Position numbers and translations under genes: made by a program | Notes under the pieces: model-generated | Database searches by the model: none | Told to the model about the DNA's origin: nothing | The model's input: the letters and a program-made list of their open reading frames with translations, nothing else | In this document: positions 47,037-58,053 of the stretch, piece by piece | Position numbering within the stretch: the first letter of the stretch is position 1 | How the letters are laid out: each line of letters opens with the position of its first letter | DNA from: Epichloe hybrida | Taxonomy: Eukaryota; Ascomycota; Sordariomycetes; Hypocreales; Clavicipitaceae | Length of the DNA: 64,000 nucleotides | Assembly (NCBI GenBank): GCA_019022495.1 | Contig: JAFEKR010000042.1 | Span: forward strand, 347,709-411,708 | Direction: 5' to 3'

Positions 47037-48017
47037 CGTGGATTTGGGCTTTGGAAGATTAAAAGAGATCTAAGTACTCTGTATTGTGGCTTCTATTCGG
47101 TGCGGCTCTCTCGACAATTAGCCAACTTGACGTTTGGTTCAGGATTGCGTGATCACTACGGACTAGCGCTGGCAGGAAAGGCACTGGGGACGTTTGCGAG
47201 ATCGCACATTACAAATTCATGTCGTCAAATTTGCGGCGGCCCGATGCCGATGAAGTTCATGGCAGATTTTAATGTCGCCATCGACACATGGACCCTCGAC
47301 AGCCTACCGAGCAACCGACTCCCGCCACCCGACAGACCGACGGCCGACTCCCGAACAAAAATTCAACAGTTGATCACGAGACGTAAACGCGCAGCAATGA
47401 TGTCATTGAATGCGCAGTAGTAACTAAACCAAAAACGGAGGGGTTCCTATGTTATATATAATATATACTACGCATTTTATTATAGTGAATCTTTATGTAC
47501 AAAGGCTATAACAGATAAAGGTCTTAATAAAGGCCTTAACAAAGTAAGCTTATGTTATAAATATATAGCTTCTAGTAGCTAGGTACGCGTGAACCTTGCT
47601 TTCCTTATAAAATAGGTATAGATGCACCTCTTCTATTTTAAGCTTAGACATTGCTGTGCGTTTACGTACCTGTTGATCATGGAATGGTCACGACGCTAAT
47701 AAACAGAAGAGTGAGTGCCTTGGCAAGTTGGCATTATATAACCTACCAATATCATAGGGTGTGTGTGTGTATATATAAACTCCTGCTTAGACTTGTGCCT
47801 CTTAAGTAAGAGAAATGCAAGAGTGGGTGTGTGTTGTTTTGTTTCTATAATAGCCGTTGATTTAGTGTCTCGCATCTTGTTTACAATATGTTATGCTGCG
47901 TCGCGAAAATTGGCATCTACTGCTCAATTTCCACTATAAATGCAAGGGTTCCATGGTGGTACGTGGAGTTCGAATCGCGTGATGGACCTCCTTATCCACA
48001 GTTGACTGTAAATGTAT
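47037..48017. other. MET5 promoter and AT-rich spacer up to the retroelement
   Basis: No supported gene. The first 350 bp is ordinary composition and is the MET5 promoter. From about 47430 the sequence becomes AT-rich with TA-rich runs (47451-47470) and a GT repeat (47759-47772), possibly an older decayed repeat. Composition recovers at about 47880-48017. Confidence 0.45.
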
Positions 48018-48022
48018 GTCAC
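48018..48022. repeat. target-site duplication GTCAC, left copy (outer element)
   Basis: GTCAC directly precedes the left LTR and is repeated directly after the right LTR (60605-60609), as expected of a 5-bp integrase duplication. Confidence 0.85.
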
Positions 48023-48254
48023 TGTCAGGGAGAGCTCCCTTGAAGCATAGGTTGTATGAGGGCAGCGCGCATTGACAGGGATAAAACGCGAGGTCAGACA
48101 TTAGTGGATACAATATATTAGAAGTACCTCTATAAACTAGTTATTACCATAGCGCACTATATACCTTTTAGGTATAAAAGTTAGGTACTATTTATACCTC
48201 TAATTAACTAAAATTAAACGCTTTCTATTATCTATTTATACCCCTACCTTAATA
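48023..48254 (+). repeat. 5' LTR of the outer element (232 bp)
   Basis: It begins TGTCAGGGAGAGCTCCC and ends CCTTAATA, the mutated form of the CCTTGACA end seen in the right LTR. Its first 85 bp or so keep C and G where the other LTR has T and A. The rest is mutated. Confidence 0.9.
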
Positions 48255-48268
48255 GTTATAAGCCTAGG
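48255..48268 (+). other. primer-binding site of the outer element
   Basis: GTTATAAGCCTAGG starts right after the LTR. Its core matches the complement of an initiator tRNA-Met anticodon arm with one G-to-A change, and the same core is found at the equivalent place in the inner element. Confidence 0.5.
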
Positions 48269-48399
48269 AGGCTTTTATTGCTATTTTTATTAATTATTAT
48301 TAAAGATATAAGCTTTATTAAATATTATTAATTAACGCTTACTTATATTATAAGATAATTACCCTCTATTATATTAATTAGTTAAAACCCTTATCTTAC

Positions 48400-50903
48400 G
48401 CTTTAGTTAACTAATATATTCCCCTTTATAATATCTAAAGAAACTCTAAATATAGTGTTATTATTAGAGAAGGATTAGATTAAGTGGTTTACCTAGGTTA
48501 AGAACTACGTGAAATTATATAGTGTTTAGGAGTATATTAACCCTAATAAGGTTAAATTACTTAAAGAACCTATAATACCTATATACCCCTAGAGAGGTCT
48601 AAGACTAAAGATTACACTAGATAACCCTAACGCTCTTAAAGATTAGAAGATTACTTATAAAGATATAAAGGACTAATTTAACTTTAAATATAAAGAGCTT
48701 TAATTTAACCTTATAAAGTATATAAACTTATTAAAGTAAATACTAAAGATTAGGGAGTATATTTATAAGACCCTTTTAAAGAATATATAAGACTCTCTTA
48801 ACTTTAATACTAAAGTAAAGGAAAAGGAGTTAGTTTAATATTATACCTATAGGATACTTAAGCTTCTTTATAATTAATATAAGCTAAACACTAAGAAAAT
48901 ACTTATCCTTATAGAGAATTACCTTAATAATTACTTATAAGCTAAAGGTACTTATAATTAGTATAAGTAAGTAGTAATAATAGAGATACTATAAAGGAAT
49001 TATCTAGATCTTAAGACTTAATAGACTAAGGAAATAATACTATATAAGTTTATTATCTCTCTTTAAAGCAAATTTAAGGCATTCTAGAAGAAGTAAAATA
49101 ACTTACTTAATAAAGGAAAGAATAATAGCTTCCTTAAGGTAGTTAGTAAGTTTAAAAGAGACTATAAAGCTCCTTAAAGCTTAATAATAATAAAATTAGC
49201 TAATAATACTATTACTACTAATAGATTAAATAGTTAGAATAGATTAAAGTAAAGGAAGTGCCTTAGATACTCTAGTTATAATATTTGTAATATATTAAAG
49301 TAATAGGAATTTTATAATTTATTTAAAGCTCTTTATAAGCTAGAGGCTACTCCTAAGGACTAGGAAGTTAGGAAGAACTCTAAGGATAATATTAAGAGAT
49401 ATCTAAAGGAGAACCTATAAAAGAGATTAAAAGCTATAAGTTAGAAGCTAGAGAAAAGGGAGAAAAGTAGTAATATTATTATCCCTTTATAAAACCTAAT
49501 AAATAACTTGCTTATAGTAACTCTAGGAGAGAAGACTATAAATATATTATTATTTATACGCTTATAGAGCTCTTAACCTTTAAGGGAAGTTATATATTTA
49601 ACTTTAAACACTATAAATAGCTCTAAAGGGAATTAGAATATAGTTATCTATAATTCTAGAGCTAATATTCACATTTTTAATAACATTTATTAGTTTAAAT
49701 AGTCTAAGTTTAATAGAACTATTATAATAGAGGTTAGAGCTAGAGGCATAGTCTATATATCCTTAGGATAAGGACTAGTTTATATATCTATTATAGATCT
49801 AGTATTATAAAGGCTAAGAAGGATTATAGTGTAGAGTGCTTTACTAATTCTAGAATTTCACGTGAACCTAGTATTAGTAATAATTCTAATAAAGGCAAGG
49901 ATCTATTAGAACTAGAAGAAAAGCTTCCTATTCTAAGGAAAGTATCCTATTACTAAGCTTTATAATATTAATAAGCTTTATATATTATCTATACTCTTAG
50001 ATAACCTAAAAGAGGCCTATGCTATAACTAGTAAAGCACTAAGGCTACCTATAAAAGGAGATATAGAGCTTTAGCATTAATAATATAGTTATCTAGGTAA
50101 GAAGGCCTTTATAGAGATTATAAACATTACTCTTAGCGTTAAATTAATAGGACCTAAGCTTATAAAGTATAAGATTTATACTATAGGTAAAGCTAAGCGC
50201 TAGAGATTATAGGTTACACTAGAAGGACTTCCTTAAGGACTTGGTTATAGTCTTTTAGTTAATCTAGAGTATTATAACTCTTCTTACTAGAATAGTAATT
50301 AGTATTAGTGTGTTTTTATATGCCTTATAACCTTAATATATTTCTTCTATTTATTTAAGACTAAAGATAGAATTCGTAATAGCTTCTATATAATAATAGC
50401 GTTCTTACGCATATAATTTAGGGTTTAACTACGCTTTTTACATAGTAATATTAAAAAGGCTTTATTTATAGAGAGTATAAGAGATAAGATAGCCTTTACT
50501 AGCATTATAGTCTATAATTTAGCTCCCTTAACGCCTAGTTAAAATAGAAAGGCAAAGAGATCTAAGGGGGTGGTTAAGTAAAAGGCTTATATATTAAACC
50601 TTAAAGCTTACCTTCCTTTAGAACTTAATAATAAGGTCTTTAATATAGTAGTTTATTTACTAAATAAAACACCCTTTAAATATTATAGGAATTAGGTTAT
50701 ACCCTATGAACTCTAGTGAAATTAGGCATAGAAAATAGTCCTAGCCTATTTATAGATATTAGAGGTTTAAAAGCCTTTAATTATATATCTATAAGCTTAT
50801 AGATATAAGGCGTTTCTAATAATAATAAAGGCTCTAGAGCACATTAAATCGCACTATGTAATACTATAGTTAAAGTAAAAAGCTTATATTAGATACCTTA
50901 TTA
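48400..50903 (+). pseudogene. outer copia gag-pol, left part (gag, protease, integrase)
   Basis: No open frame remains, but remnants can be followed on plus. A gag-like region spans about 48450-49150. The protease site at 49652-49660 now reads N-S-R where copia has D-S-G; both changes are G-to-A. The integrase C-terminal part near 50870-50903 is interrupted by the nested insertion. Base composition is about three-quarters A+T. Confidence 0.7.
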
Positions 50904-50908
50904 GTTAT
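50904..50908. repeat. target-site duplication GTTAT, left copy (inner element)
   Basis: GTTAT precedes the inner element at 50909 and is repeated immediately after it at 58049-58053. Confidence 0.8.
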
Positions 50909-51725
50909 TATTGAGATGTAGGGAGCTAGTTGCCAGCTGGCAACAGCTGTACAAGTGTAGCTTCTACGGTCGGGGACTAATAGAGCCACCACGTTGAATA
51001 TTTAACGCAACGCAACGGAAGGTTTTGGCAGTTATTAACTAATTAAATTCAATCTAGATGGCTTTTACGATATCTTATATACTAATAGAATTGATTTTAG
51101 TGACGTTGTACGGGCAATGCGGCTATTGGATTAAGAGGCCTAGCTATCTAGCTAGATTGAAAAGATCTTCTTCCTCTTATATACCCACTGACTGTATTGG
51201 TGGATCCGGACCGCCAAAGAGGTCTTATAGGCCACTTTTTATTTTCCGCAAAATTCATTTGTATGTAAAATCCAAAAAATCGACTCACCACCATACAAAC
51301 TAGCAACCCGTATGCACCAAATTTTAGTTTAAAAAATATTCCTGCATAAAATAAAAGCCCTGTCTTCTAGCTTTAATTTGCTATATGCAAGACTTTTGTA
51401 TAACCTCTAGTTAAAGAGAAAATCGCTATCAAAGATAGCTATAGGGTAACCTGCTTACGTCACCCTAGCTTACCTAATTACTAGTGGCGCTGCGGTTGTG
51501 GCTACGCTTGTAGCCACAACACAATTGAATAATCTATAATTAACAATTAATTTAGATTAGTTATCCACACGGTTAGTCGCAGCTGTTAACAGCTACGACG
51601 TAGCCATTAATAGCCACCTTTGCGACCGTTGACAGCTGCAGTGCAGCTGTTAGGCTTGCAATGCAAGCTAGTAATAGAAAGGTCCTTTAACTAGAAAGGG
51701 CTAAAAATAAGTCTTATTTTTAACA
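50909..51725 (-). repeat. 3' LTR of the inner element (817 bp)
   Basis: In element sense it starts TGTTAAAAATAAG and ends CATCTCAATA, probably from CAACA. It differs from the other LTR only by scattered transitions in the stretches compared. It contains a 16-bp palindrome (50929-50944) and a dense hairpin cluster (51495-51668). An 81-codon plus-strand frame (51058-51303) runs antisense to the element. Confidence 0.9.
51495..51668. repeat. cluster of palindromes and hairpins in the inner LTR
   Basis: Five inverted repeats are packed into 174 bp. At 51495-51520 there are 11-bp arms around GCTT. AGCTGTTAACAGCT is at 51581-51594, GCTACGACGTAGC at 51592-51604, CAGCTGCAGTGCAGCTG at 51633-51649, and GCTTGCAATGCAAGC at 51654-51668. 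The same set recurs in the other LTR at about 57818-57991. Confidence 0.75.
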
Positions 51726-51735
51726 CCCCCTCTAC
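51726..51735 (-). other. polypurine tract of the inner element
   Basis: On minus the sequence GTAGAGGGGG lies immediately upstream of the 3' LTR start (TGTTAA), the usual place for the plus-strand DNA primer. Confidence 0.65.
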
Positions 51736-51934
51736 AAAAGAATTACGTATAAGCTAATTAAAAGCGTACAAAGTGATATAGGGTAAACAAGAACTTTTAG
51801 ATAAAAACAGATAAAAGGGAAAAACAGGAAAAGATAAAAGACTCCCTTTTGAATTCCTAGCTATTGTTAAATATAGCTCCCTTTTTAGCGTTGTTTTTAG
51901 TTCCCTGTTGAAGGGATTTAGTTGTTAGTTTTTA

Positions 51935-54900
51935 GTGATTATTAAGCCCTAAGAGCCTAATAAAAGCCTAATGAAGAGGCCTAGATAACGGTTTCGTTAG
52001 GCCATCTACAGGCATTGACTTCGTATCTAGATATTCGATCTTAGCTAAACCCTCTAAAACCTGTTGCCTAATATAGTTAAACTTTAGCAAGGTATGCTTT
52101 GTACGGCTATGTAAGGCAGGGTTATAGGCAGTGGTTATAGCGCCTTGATTATCGCAATATATCTGGATAGGGGGAGAAATAGGGGTTTTTAGCTCCTTAA
52201 ATAAGCCCTAAAGCCACTGTAGCTCCCGGAAGGTCTCGCAGATAGCGTTAGCTTCAGCTTCTAATGTTAATAGAGCTATCGTACTAGCTTTCTTTGATTT
52301 CCAGCTAATAGGTCCGCTAGCTAGCTTAAATAGATAAGCGTAGGTTGATTTAGAGGTCTTTTTATCCCCTGCAAAATCACTATCGCAATAACCTATTAGG
52401 CTTTTGCTAGCTATACCTTTAGGGTCTCCCCTATAAATTATAGCGAGGAATTTAGTCCCTAATAGGTACCTAAGCAGGTTTTTAGCTGCTTTTAGGTGCT
52501 CTATATAGGGCCTAGCTAGTGCTGTAGATAGCCACTGAAGTGTAAAGGCCACGTCCGGCCTTGTAAGCAACATTAGGTACATTATAGTCCCTATAATGCA
52601 CTGATAGAGCTTGATTTCGCTAGCTATTAAAAGCTTAGTGGTCTGCGTAGCTAAAACGCCTGGCTGAAGAGGTATGCTAATAGGCTTACTATCTAGCATG
52701 TTAAATCGATTTAAAGCCTCTGAGATATACTGAGATTGATGAATTTTCAGGACCCTATTAGGTCTATCTCGTACGATTTAAACCCCTAAGAAGAATTCAG
52801 CTAGCCCCCTATCTTCTATTAGATAGACTTTATAAAGTTCCTTTTTAAGTCTTTGGATATAACGTAAATCCAGTCTAATTAGAAGACAATCATCCACATA
52901 TGTGATAATAAAGGTTTTGGTGAAGGAATTATAGAATATAGCTAGGTCAGAAATTAGAGGGCTAAATCCTAGGGACTTTAGCACTGCAATTAGTGCTTGT
53001 TGCCATTCCCTTGAGCTCTGTTTTAGGCTATATAAAGATTTCTGTAATAAAATTACTTAATCTTTAGAAGGTTTATAGCTAAAACTTTTAGCTAATTTAG
53101 CTAATTTAGGATTTGCTTCAAGGAATTCGATAAATCCGTCTGGAATAACCATATAAATCTGTTATTGTAGCTTACTATTAAGAAAAGCTCCTATAAAATC
53201 GACCTATTTGATTTCCTAGTTATTCCAAGCCGCTAGGGCTAGTAAAATCCTCTAGCTAGGGGGAATGCTTGTGGCTGCAAAGGTCTCTAGATAATCTAGA
53301 CCTTTAATTTGCATAAATCCCTTAGCAACGAGTCAGGCCTTGTATTTTAAAGGATTATTTTCTTTATCCTTTTTAAGCTTATAAACAAGCCTATTTTTTA
53401 GTACTTTTCGGCCCTTAGGTACTTAGTCTTTCCCTATAAATTTAAAAGTACTAGCCTTTAGAAGCTGTTCGTATTCCTTGTACGTAGCTTCTATCTATTT
53501 ATCCCTTTCAAAGCTAGATATAGCTTGCTTCTAGGTCTTAGGTTCGGGGCTATTAGGGTTGTTTTCCTTTAGCTTCTCCTATACCTTAAAGCAGATTTCT
53601 TTTATAAAATCTAGAGAAGAAGGGGAACTAATATCAACATCCATGGGGTCAATATTAGGGTCGAAGTTAGTAATTTTGTCAAAATCGAGGTCCGGAGTCG
53701 AAATCTGATTTCCTAGTGAAGTTACGGGCGTGGCCTCCTCTGAGGCCTCTGGAATCGGTTCCTTAGGGGGTTGTACAGGCCCTATAGGGTGTTTTTCTTG
53801 ACCTATAGGGGGACCTCCTATGTTGTCTATAGGGTAATCCTTTAAACCTTGATTTAGATCTTAATCTTCTAAATCATTTTCCCCCTCTAAAGGGTTATCC
53901 CCTATAGAAAGCCTAGGTAATCCTTTAGAGACAGAACCTATAGGCTCTATAATCTTAATAAAGCTAGTCTTCGTAACTAGCCTTTTAGAGGGGATGTACA
54001 CTAGGTAGGTGTTAGAACCTAGTGTAGCTAATAACCTTCTAGGGATAGTTCTAGCTACTAACTTCTGGGCTTTAGGTTGTTTTTCCAGGGGGATTAGAAT
54101 CTCACAGTGAGATCCTATAGCTCTAATACTGCTAATATCAGTCGTACAGGGCTGATTTAGCTCCCTAGCTAGCAGTTATTCAGGGCTTTTATCCTTTGTG
54201 GTATTAGCAGTTATATTAACTAGGTTAACAACTGCAGGTAATACAAAACACCATAGATATAAGGGTAATTTTGCCCACTAGATAGTAGCCCTTAATCGAT
54301 CTAGAATAGTACGAATTGAACGCTCTGCTAATCTATTTTGCTCATGGATATAGGGACTAGAAGTCGTAAATTTGATCCCTTTAGAATTTAACTAGGTTTG
54401 ATAACTAGAATCGATTTCTTGGCCCCCATTAAAGTGAAGGTGCCTAGGATATTGACCTAGTTGATTTTTAAGCCCTCTGAAGAAGCTCTTAATAGCCCTA
54501 TAAACAGTTAGGCCTTCCTTATTAGGTAATAAGAACACCCACTTATATCTAGTTTTTCGATCAACTAGAAATAAGCAAATTGACTGTTTATTGTACGGTA
54601 CAGGGCTGATTTTTAGCGTATCCCCCTCTATTCGATCTAGAGCTCTAGGGGGGTCAGGGATAGCTAATTTCCTAGGTCTTCTAACTGCCTTAGATTAATC
54701 ACAAGCTATACATTTAAAGTCTTTATCCTTGATTTTAGAAAAATCAGGGATTCCTTTAGTTATAAGGCTTGTTTTCTTTAGCAAAGGAAGCCCTAGGTGC
54801 CCTAATCGTACATGCCATAGGCCAGCTAGTTCTAGTAACTTTTGATATTGAAGGTCTTTAGGGCCTGAATTAGGGTCTAGATTCGGGTCTAGATTAGGGC

Positions 54901-56895
54901 CCTCTCCGTCAGTCCCCTGCTGGGCCCCTTGAGAACCATAGGCCTCTTGGGGAGGTATTAGGGACCCTTTTCCTTCACTAAGGCCCTCTAACACCCCTAA
55001 ATCTATATCTTTAGATTTATAAGGGACCTAGCCTAGGGCTATAGGCGTTGGAGAAGGGACTAAATCCCCTAAATCATCCCGTATAACTTCTTCAATATCA
55101 TTATCATTTTCGTCAATTTCGTCCAAATTAGAAGCCTAATCCGGCTTTTTAGAGGGAATTTGAACCTCTATAGGGTAGCTAATCGGATAGCTATGACCCC
55201 TAAAGCTAGCATAGGTAAAAGGTTAGATATAATGAGATTTTTTACAGGGCCCTTTATGTAACGTTGGTGTAGATTGGTTTTTAACGTGAAAGAAAAAACC
55301 ATGTTTTTCTATATCTAGGGCAGCAATACAAGACCTATCTTTAAGATAAAGATGGTTTTTTATAAAGCAACCGCTAGATATATAGTGAATAAGGCCACTA
55401 ACTATATTAACATTAAGCTGAGGAAAATATAGAGCGTCCTTTAGCACTAAGGTCCTATATTTATTAGGTTTCTTTTAGTATAAGACCTCAAAAATAGCAC
55501 TACCGTGACCCTTAGGATAAATAGGGCTACCACTGGTTATAATAGGGTCAGATTCCCCCTTCTTAAAAGGGGTATAATCCCTAAAGACCTCCCTAGAATT
55601 AACTATATGTACGGTTAAACCTGTATTATATAATAGGGCCTTTTTCATGTCTTTACTGTAATAATTAAAACCATTTAAGGTATTAATTTCTTGTTTTTCA
55701 TCATCCGAATCACTAGAGCTAGAATTAGAGTTACTATCGCTAGAGCTCTTATAACTAGTCTTGTAATTGCTAGGTTTCTTATACGGATTAAGTGCTCCGT
55801 TAGAAAGGTTGTAATTTCCTAGCATAAAAGAACCCTCTGTAAGTTCTTTAGTATCCTTTTTATCTGATTTTTGACCCTTTTGCTTCTTTTTCTTCTTATT
55901 AGAAGAGCCCTTATTTTCTTCAGAGCCTTCTTTCTTCTTCTTCTAACCTTTAGGGGCCTTTTCCTTGTCTTTAGCACCCTTTTCTAGGTCTTTAGCCCTA
56001 TAATTTAGGGCTTTGGCTACCGTAGATGACTTATCCCTCTGTTTAGCTAGAAGGTCTGCCATTAAGAATTCAAGATTTAGGGCTTCTAGGGGGACCCCTA
56101 TAGCCCTATTCGTACGCATGCTAAATCGTTGCCTCTCAGCCCACTAAGGGAAGGTTGATTTTAGGGATTGAAGATATTGATTAACCTGATCTATAGGATC
56201 AATTAGGACCCCTGAAATCGATAATCTAGCTAGTAGATTATTAAAGACTGCATTAAAGGCTTCTAAAGTCCCCTTAAATCCATGAAAATTCAGGTTATGA
56301 AATTCAGAATATAGGGACCCCCTTTGGATTTTAACGCTATGTGAATACTGCTGTACAAGTAAATTATAGGCTTCTTCAGGTGATTTTTGCCAAGTTATAG
56401 CGGCTTAGGGGCCTTCCGTATAACTATCCCTTAGTAACATTAGGATAATAGCTTAGTCAGCGTCCCCTAGCGCCCTAGAAATATCCGGATTATCTAGAAA
56501 ATTAGGCATGCCTAAAGCTCTAAATTGGATAGCTAGGGCTTGTTTCCATTAATCAAAATTTTCAGCTCCTTTAAGCTTAGCAGTCTTAGGGAAGCTATAA
56601 ACTCTCTTATTAAATTCCTTAATAATTGAATTATTAAAGGCAGCTTATATAGAGCTAGATTCAGGTGCCTTATCTTAAATAGGCTACTGAATTTGCTGCT
56701 AACTAGCGGGCTTAGCAGCTTCCACACCCTCCATAGGTCTATTATTAATAGCTAAAGTCAAGGACTCTAGCTTCTATATAACTAGATTGATAGCATTTTG
56801 TTGTTTAATAACCTACTCTTTTAGCTAGTTATTTAGAACCTCTTGCGCACTAAGATTAGGGACTAGAGGTCCCTAACCTTGTTGATTAGTAGCTA
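51935..56895 (-). pseudogene. inner copia gag-pol, broken by point mutations
   Basis: Read on minus, gag (around 56570-56100; GAENFD, LAIQFRALGMP) has a Lys-rich tail. The protease site reads LLYNTGLTVHIV, with N for the catalytic D of D-T/S-G (about 55610-55650). GAG-pre-integrase (LWHVRLGHLG) is near 54800. The integrase has FNGGQE, where copia has D before GG. The RT keeps YVDDCLLI (about 52895) and SLYSLKQSSREW. RNase H has GYCDSDFAGDKKTSKST (about 52380) and ends near LTKPLSRPLHQAFIR (about 51960). About 15-25 in-frame stops interrupt it. The longest surviving frames are 52208-52699, 54695-54994 and 55475-55825. Confidence 0.85.
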
Positions 56896-56904
56896 TCTTC
56901 TAAT

Positions 56905-57180
56905 TTTATAGAAGGGAAGTCTTCTATTCGTACTGAAATTCCTTTTTATAGAAGGGAAAAGCTTCTATCCGCGCTGAATTTCCTTTTTATAGAAGGGAAA
57001 AGCTTCTATTCTCGCTAAACTTCCTTTTTATAGAAGGGAAAGCTTCTATATCGCTTATGCGCTTCCTGTTTTATAGAAGGGAAGTCTTCTGTAACCACAA
57101 TGATTCCTTTTTATAGAAGGGAATAGCTTCTTTCTCGCGGGTCCTTCCTGTTTTATAGAAGGGAAGTCTTCTATAACCGT
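56905..57180 (-). repeat. seven tandem ~41-bp hairpin repeats in the inner element leader
   Basis: The block TATAGAAGGGA recurs with GAAGGG at 56911, 56951, 56992, 57033, 57076, 57116 and 57158, a spacing of 40-43 bp. Most units contain TAGAAG and, 6-7 nt on, CTTCTA, so each can fold into a short stem-loop. The stretch between units is variable. The array lies between the primer-binding site and gag. Confidence 0.8.
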
Positions 57181-57217
57181 ACGCAAAGTGCACTAGAAAG
57201 AATTTTATAGTGATACA

Positions 57218-57231
57218 CCAGGCTTATAACC
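57218..57231 (-). other. primer-binding site of the inner element
   Basis: On minus, GGTTATAAGCCTGG directly follows the 5' LTR. It shares the GTTATAAGCCT core with the outer element and resembles the complement of the initiator tRNA-Met anticodon arm rather than a tRNA 3' end. Confidence 0.55.
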
Positions 57232-58048
57232 TATTGAGATGTAAGGAGCTAGTTGCTAGCTGGCAACAGCTATATAAGTGTAGCTTCTACGGTTGGGGAC
57301 TAATAGAGCCACCACGTTAAATATTTAATGCAACGTAACGGAAGGTTTCGGCAGTTATCAACTAATTAAATTCAATCTAGATGACTTTTACGATATCTTA
57401 TATACCAATAGAATTGATTTTAGTGACGTTGTATGGGCAATGTGGCTGTTGGATTAAGAGGCCTAGCTATCTAGCTAGATTGAAAAGATCTTCTTCCTCT
57501 TATATACCCACTAACCGTATTAGTGGATCCGGACCGCCAAAGAGGTCTTATAGGCCACTTTTTATTTTCCGTAAAATTCATTTGTATATAAAATCCAAAA
57601 AATTAACTCACTACCATACAAACTAGCAACCCATATGCACTAAATTTTAGTCCAAAAAATATTCCTACATAAAATAAAAGCCCTGTCTTCTAGCTTTAAT
57701 TTGCTATATACAAGACTTTTGTATAACCTCTAGTTAAAGAGAAAATCGCTATTAAAGATAGCTATAGGGTAACCTGCTTACGTTACCCTAGCTTACCTAA
57801 TTACTAGTGGCGCTGTGGTTATGGCTACGCTTGTAGCCATAACGCAATTGAATAATCCACAATTGACAATTGATTTGGATTAGTCATTCACACGGTCAGT
57901 CGCAGCTGTTAACAGCTACGACGTAGCCATTAACAGCCACCTTTGCGACCGTTAACAGCTGCAGTGCAGCTGTCAGGCTTGCAATGCAAGCTAGTAATAG
58001 AAAGGTCCTTTAACTAGAAAGGGCTAAAAATAGGTCTTATTTTTAACA
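57232..58048 (-). repeat. 5' LTR of the inner element (817 bp)
   Basis: Same length as the 50909-51725 copy. Changes in both directions are C/T or G/A. Examples are GGGAGC versus AGGAGC near the start and TTGCCAGC versus TTGCTAGC, while elsewhere this copy keeps C where the other has T. Confidence 0.9.
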
Positions 58049-58053
58049 GTTAT
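58049..58053. repeat. target-site duplication GTTAT, right copy (inner element)
   Basis: Matches 50904-50908. Outer-element integrase sequence resumes here. Confidence 0.8.

Larger units (their letters stand above)
50909..58048 (-). mobile_element. inner nested Ty1/copia LTR retrotransposon (minus strand)
   Basis: Two 817-bp LTRs (50909-51725 and 57232-58048) bound a 7140-bp element, with GTTAT duplications outside. Coding remnants lie on minus and run gag, protease, GAG-pre-integrase, integrase, RT, RNase H, so the element is copia and inverted relative to its host. Damage is lighter than in the outer element: long readable frames survive with scattered stops, many at former Trp or Gln codons. 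It inserted into the outer integrase region. Confidence 0.92.

Noticed and set aside
47968..47976. tRNA-like B box (GTTCGAATC)
   Set aside because: No A box or cloverleaf can be drawn around it. It is ordinary spacer sequence before the retroelement.
51058..51303. 81-codon frame present in both inner LTRs (also 57381-57626)
   Set aside because: It is antisense to the element and duplicated simply because LTRs are copies. No evidence of expression or selection.
56905..57180. CRISPR-like array (palindromic repeats with variable spacers)
   Set aside because: It lies in the leader of a eukaryotic retrotransposon, spacing varies by 3 bp, and there are no cas-like genes. Tandem hairpin repeat is the better reading.
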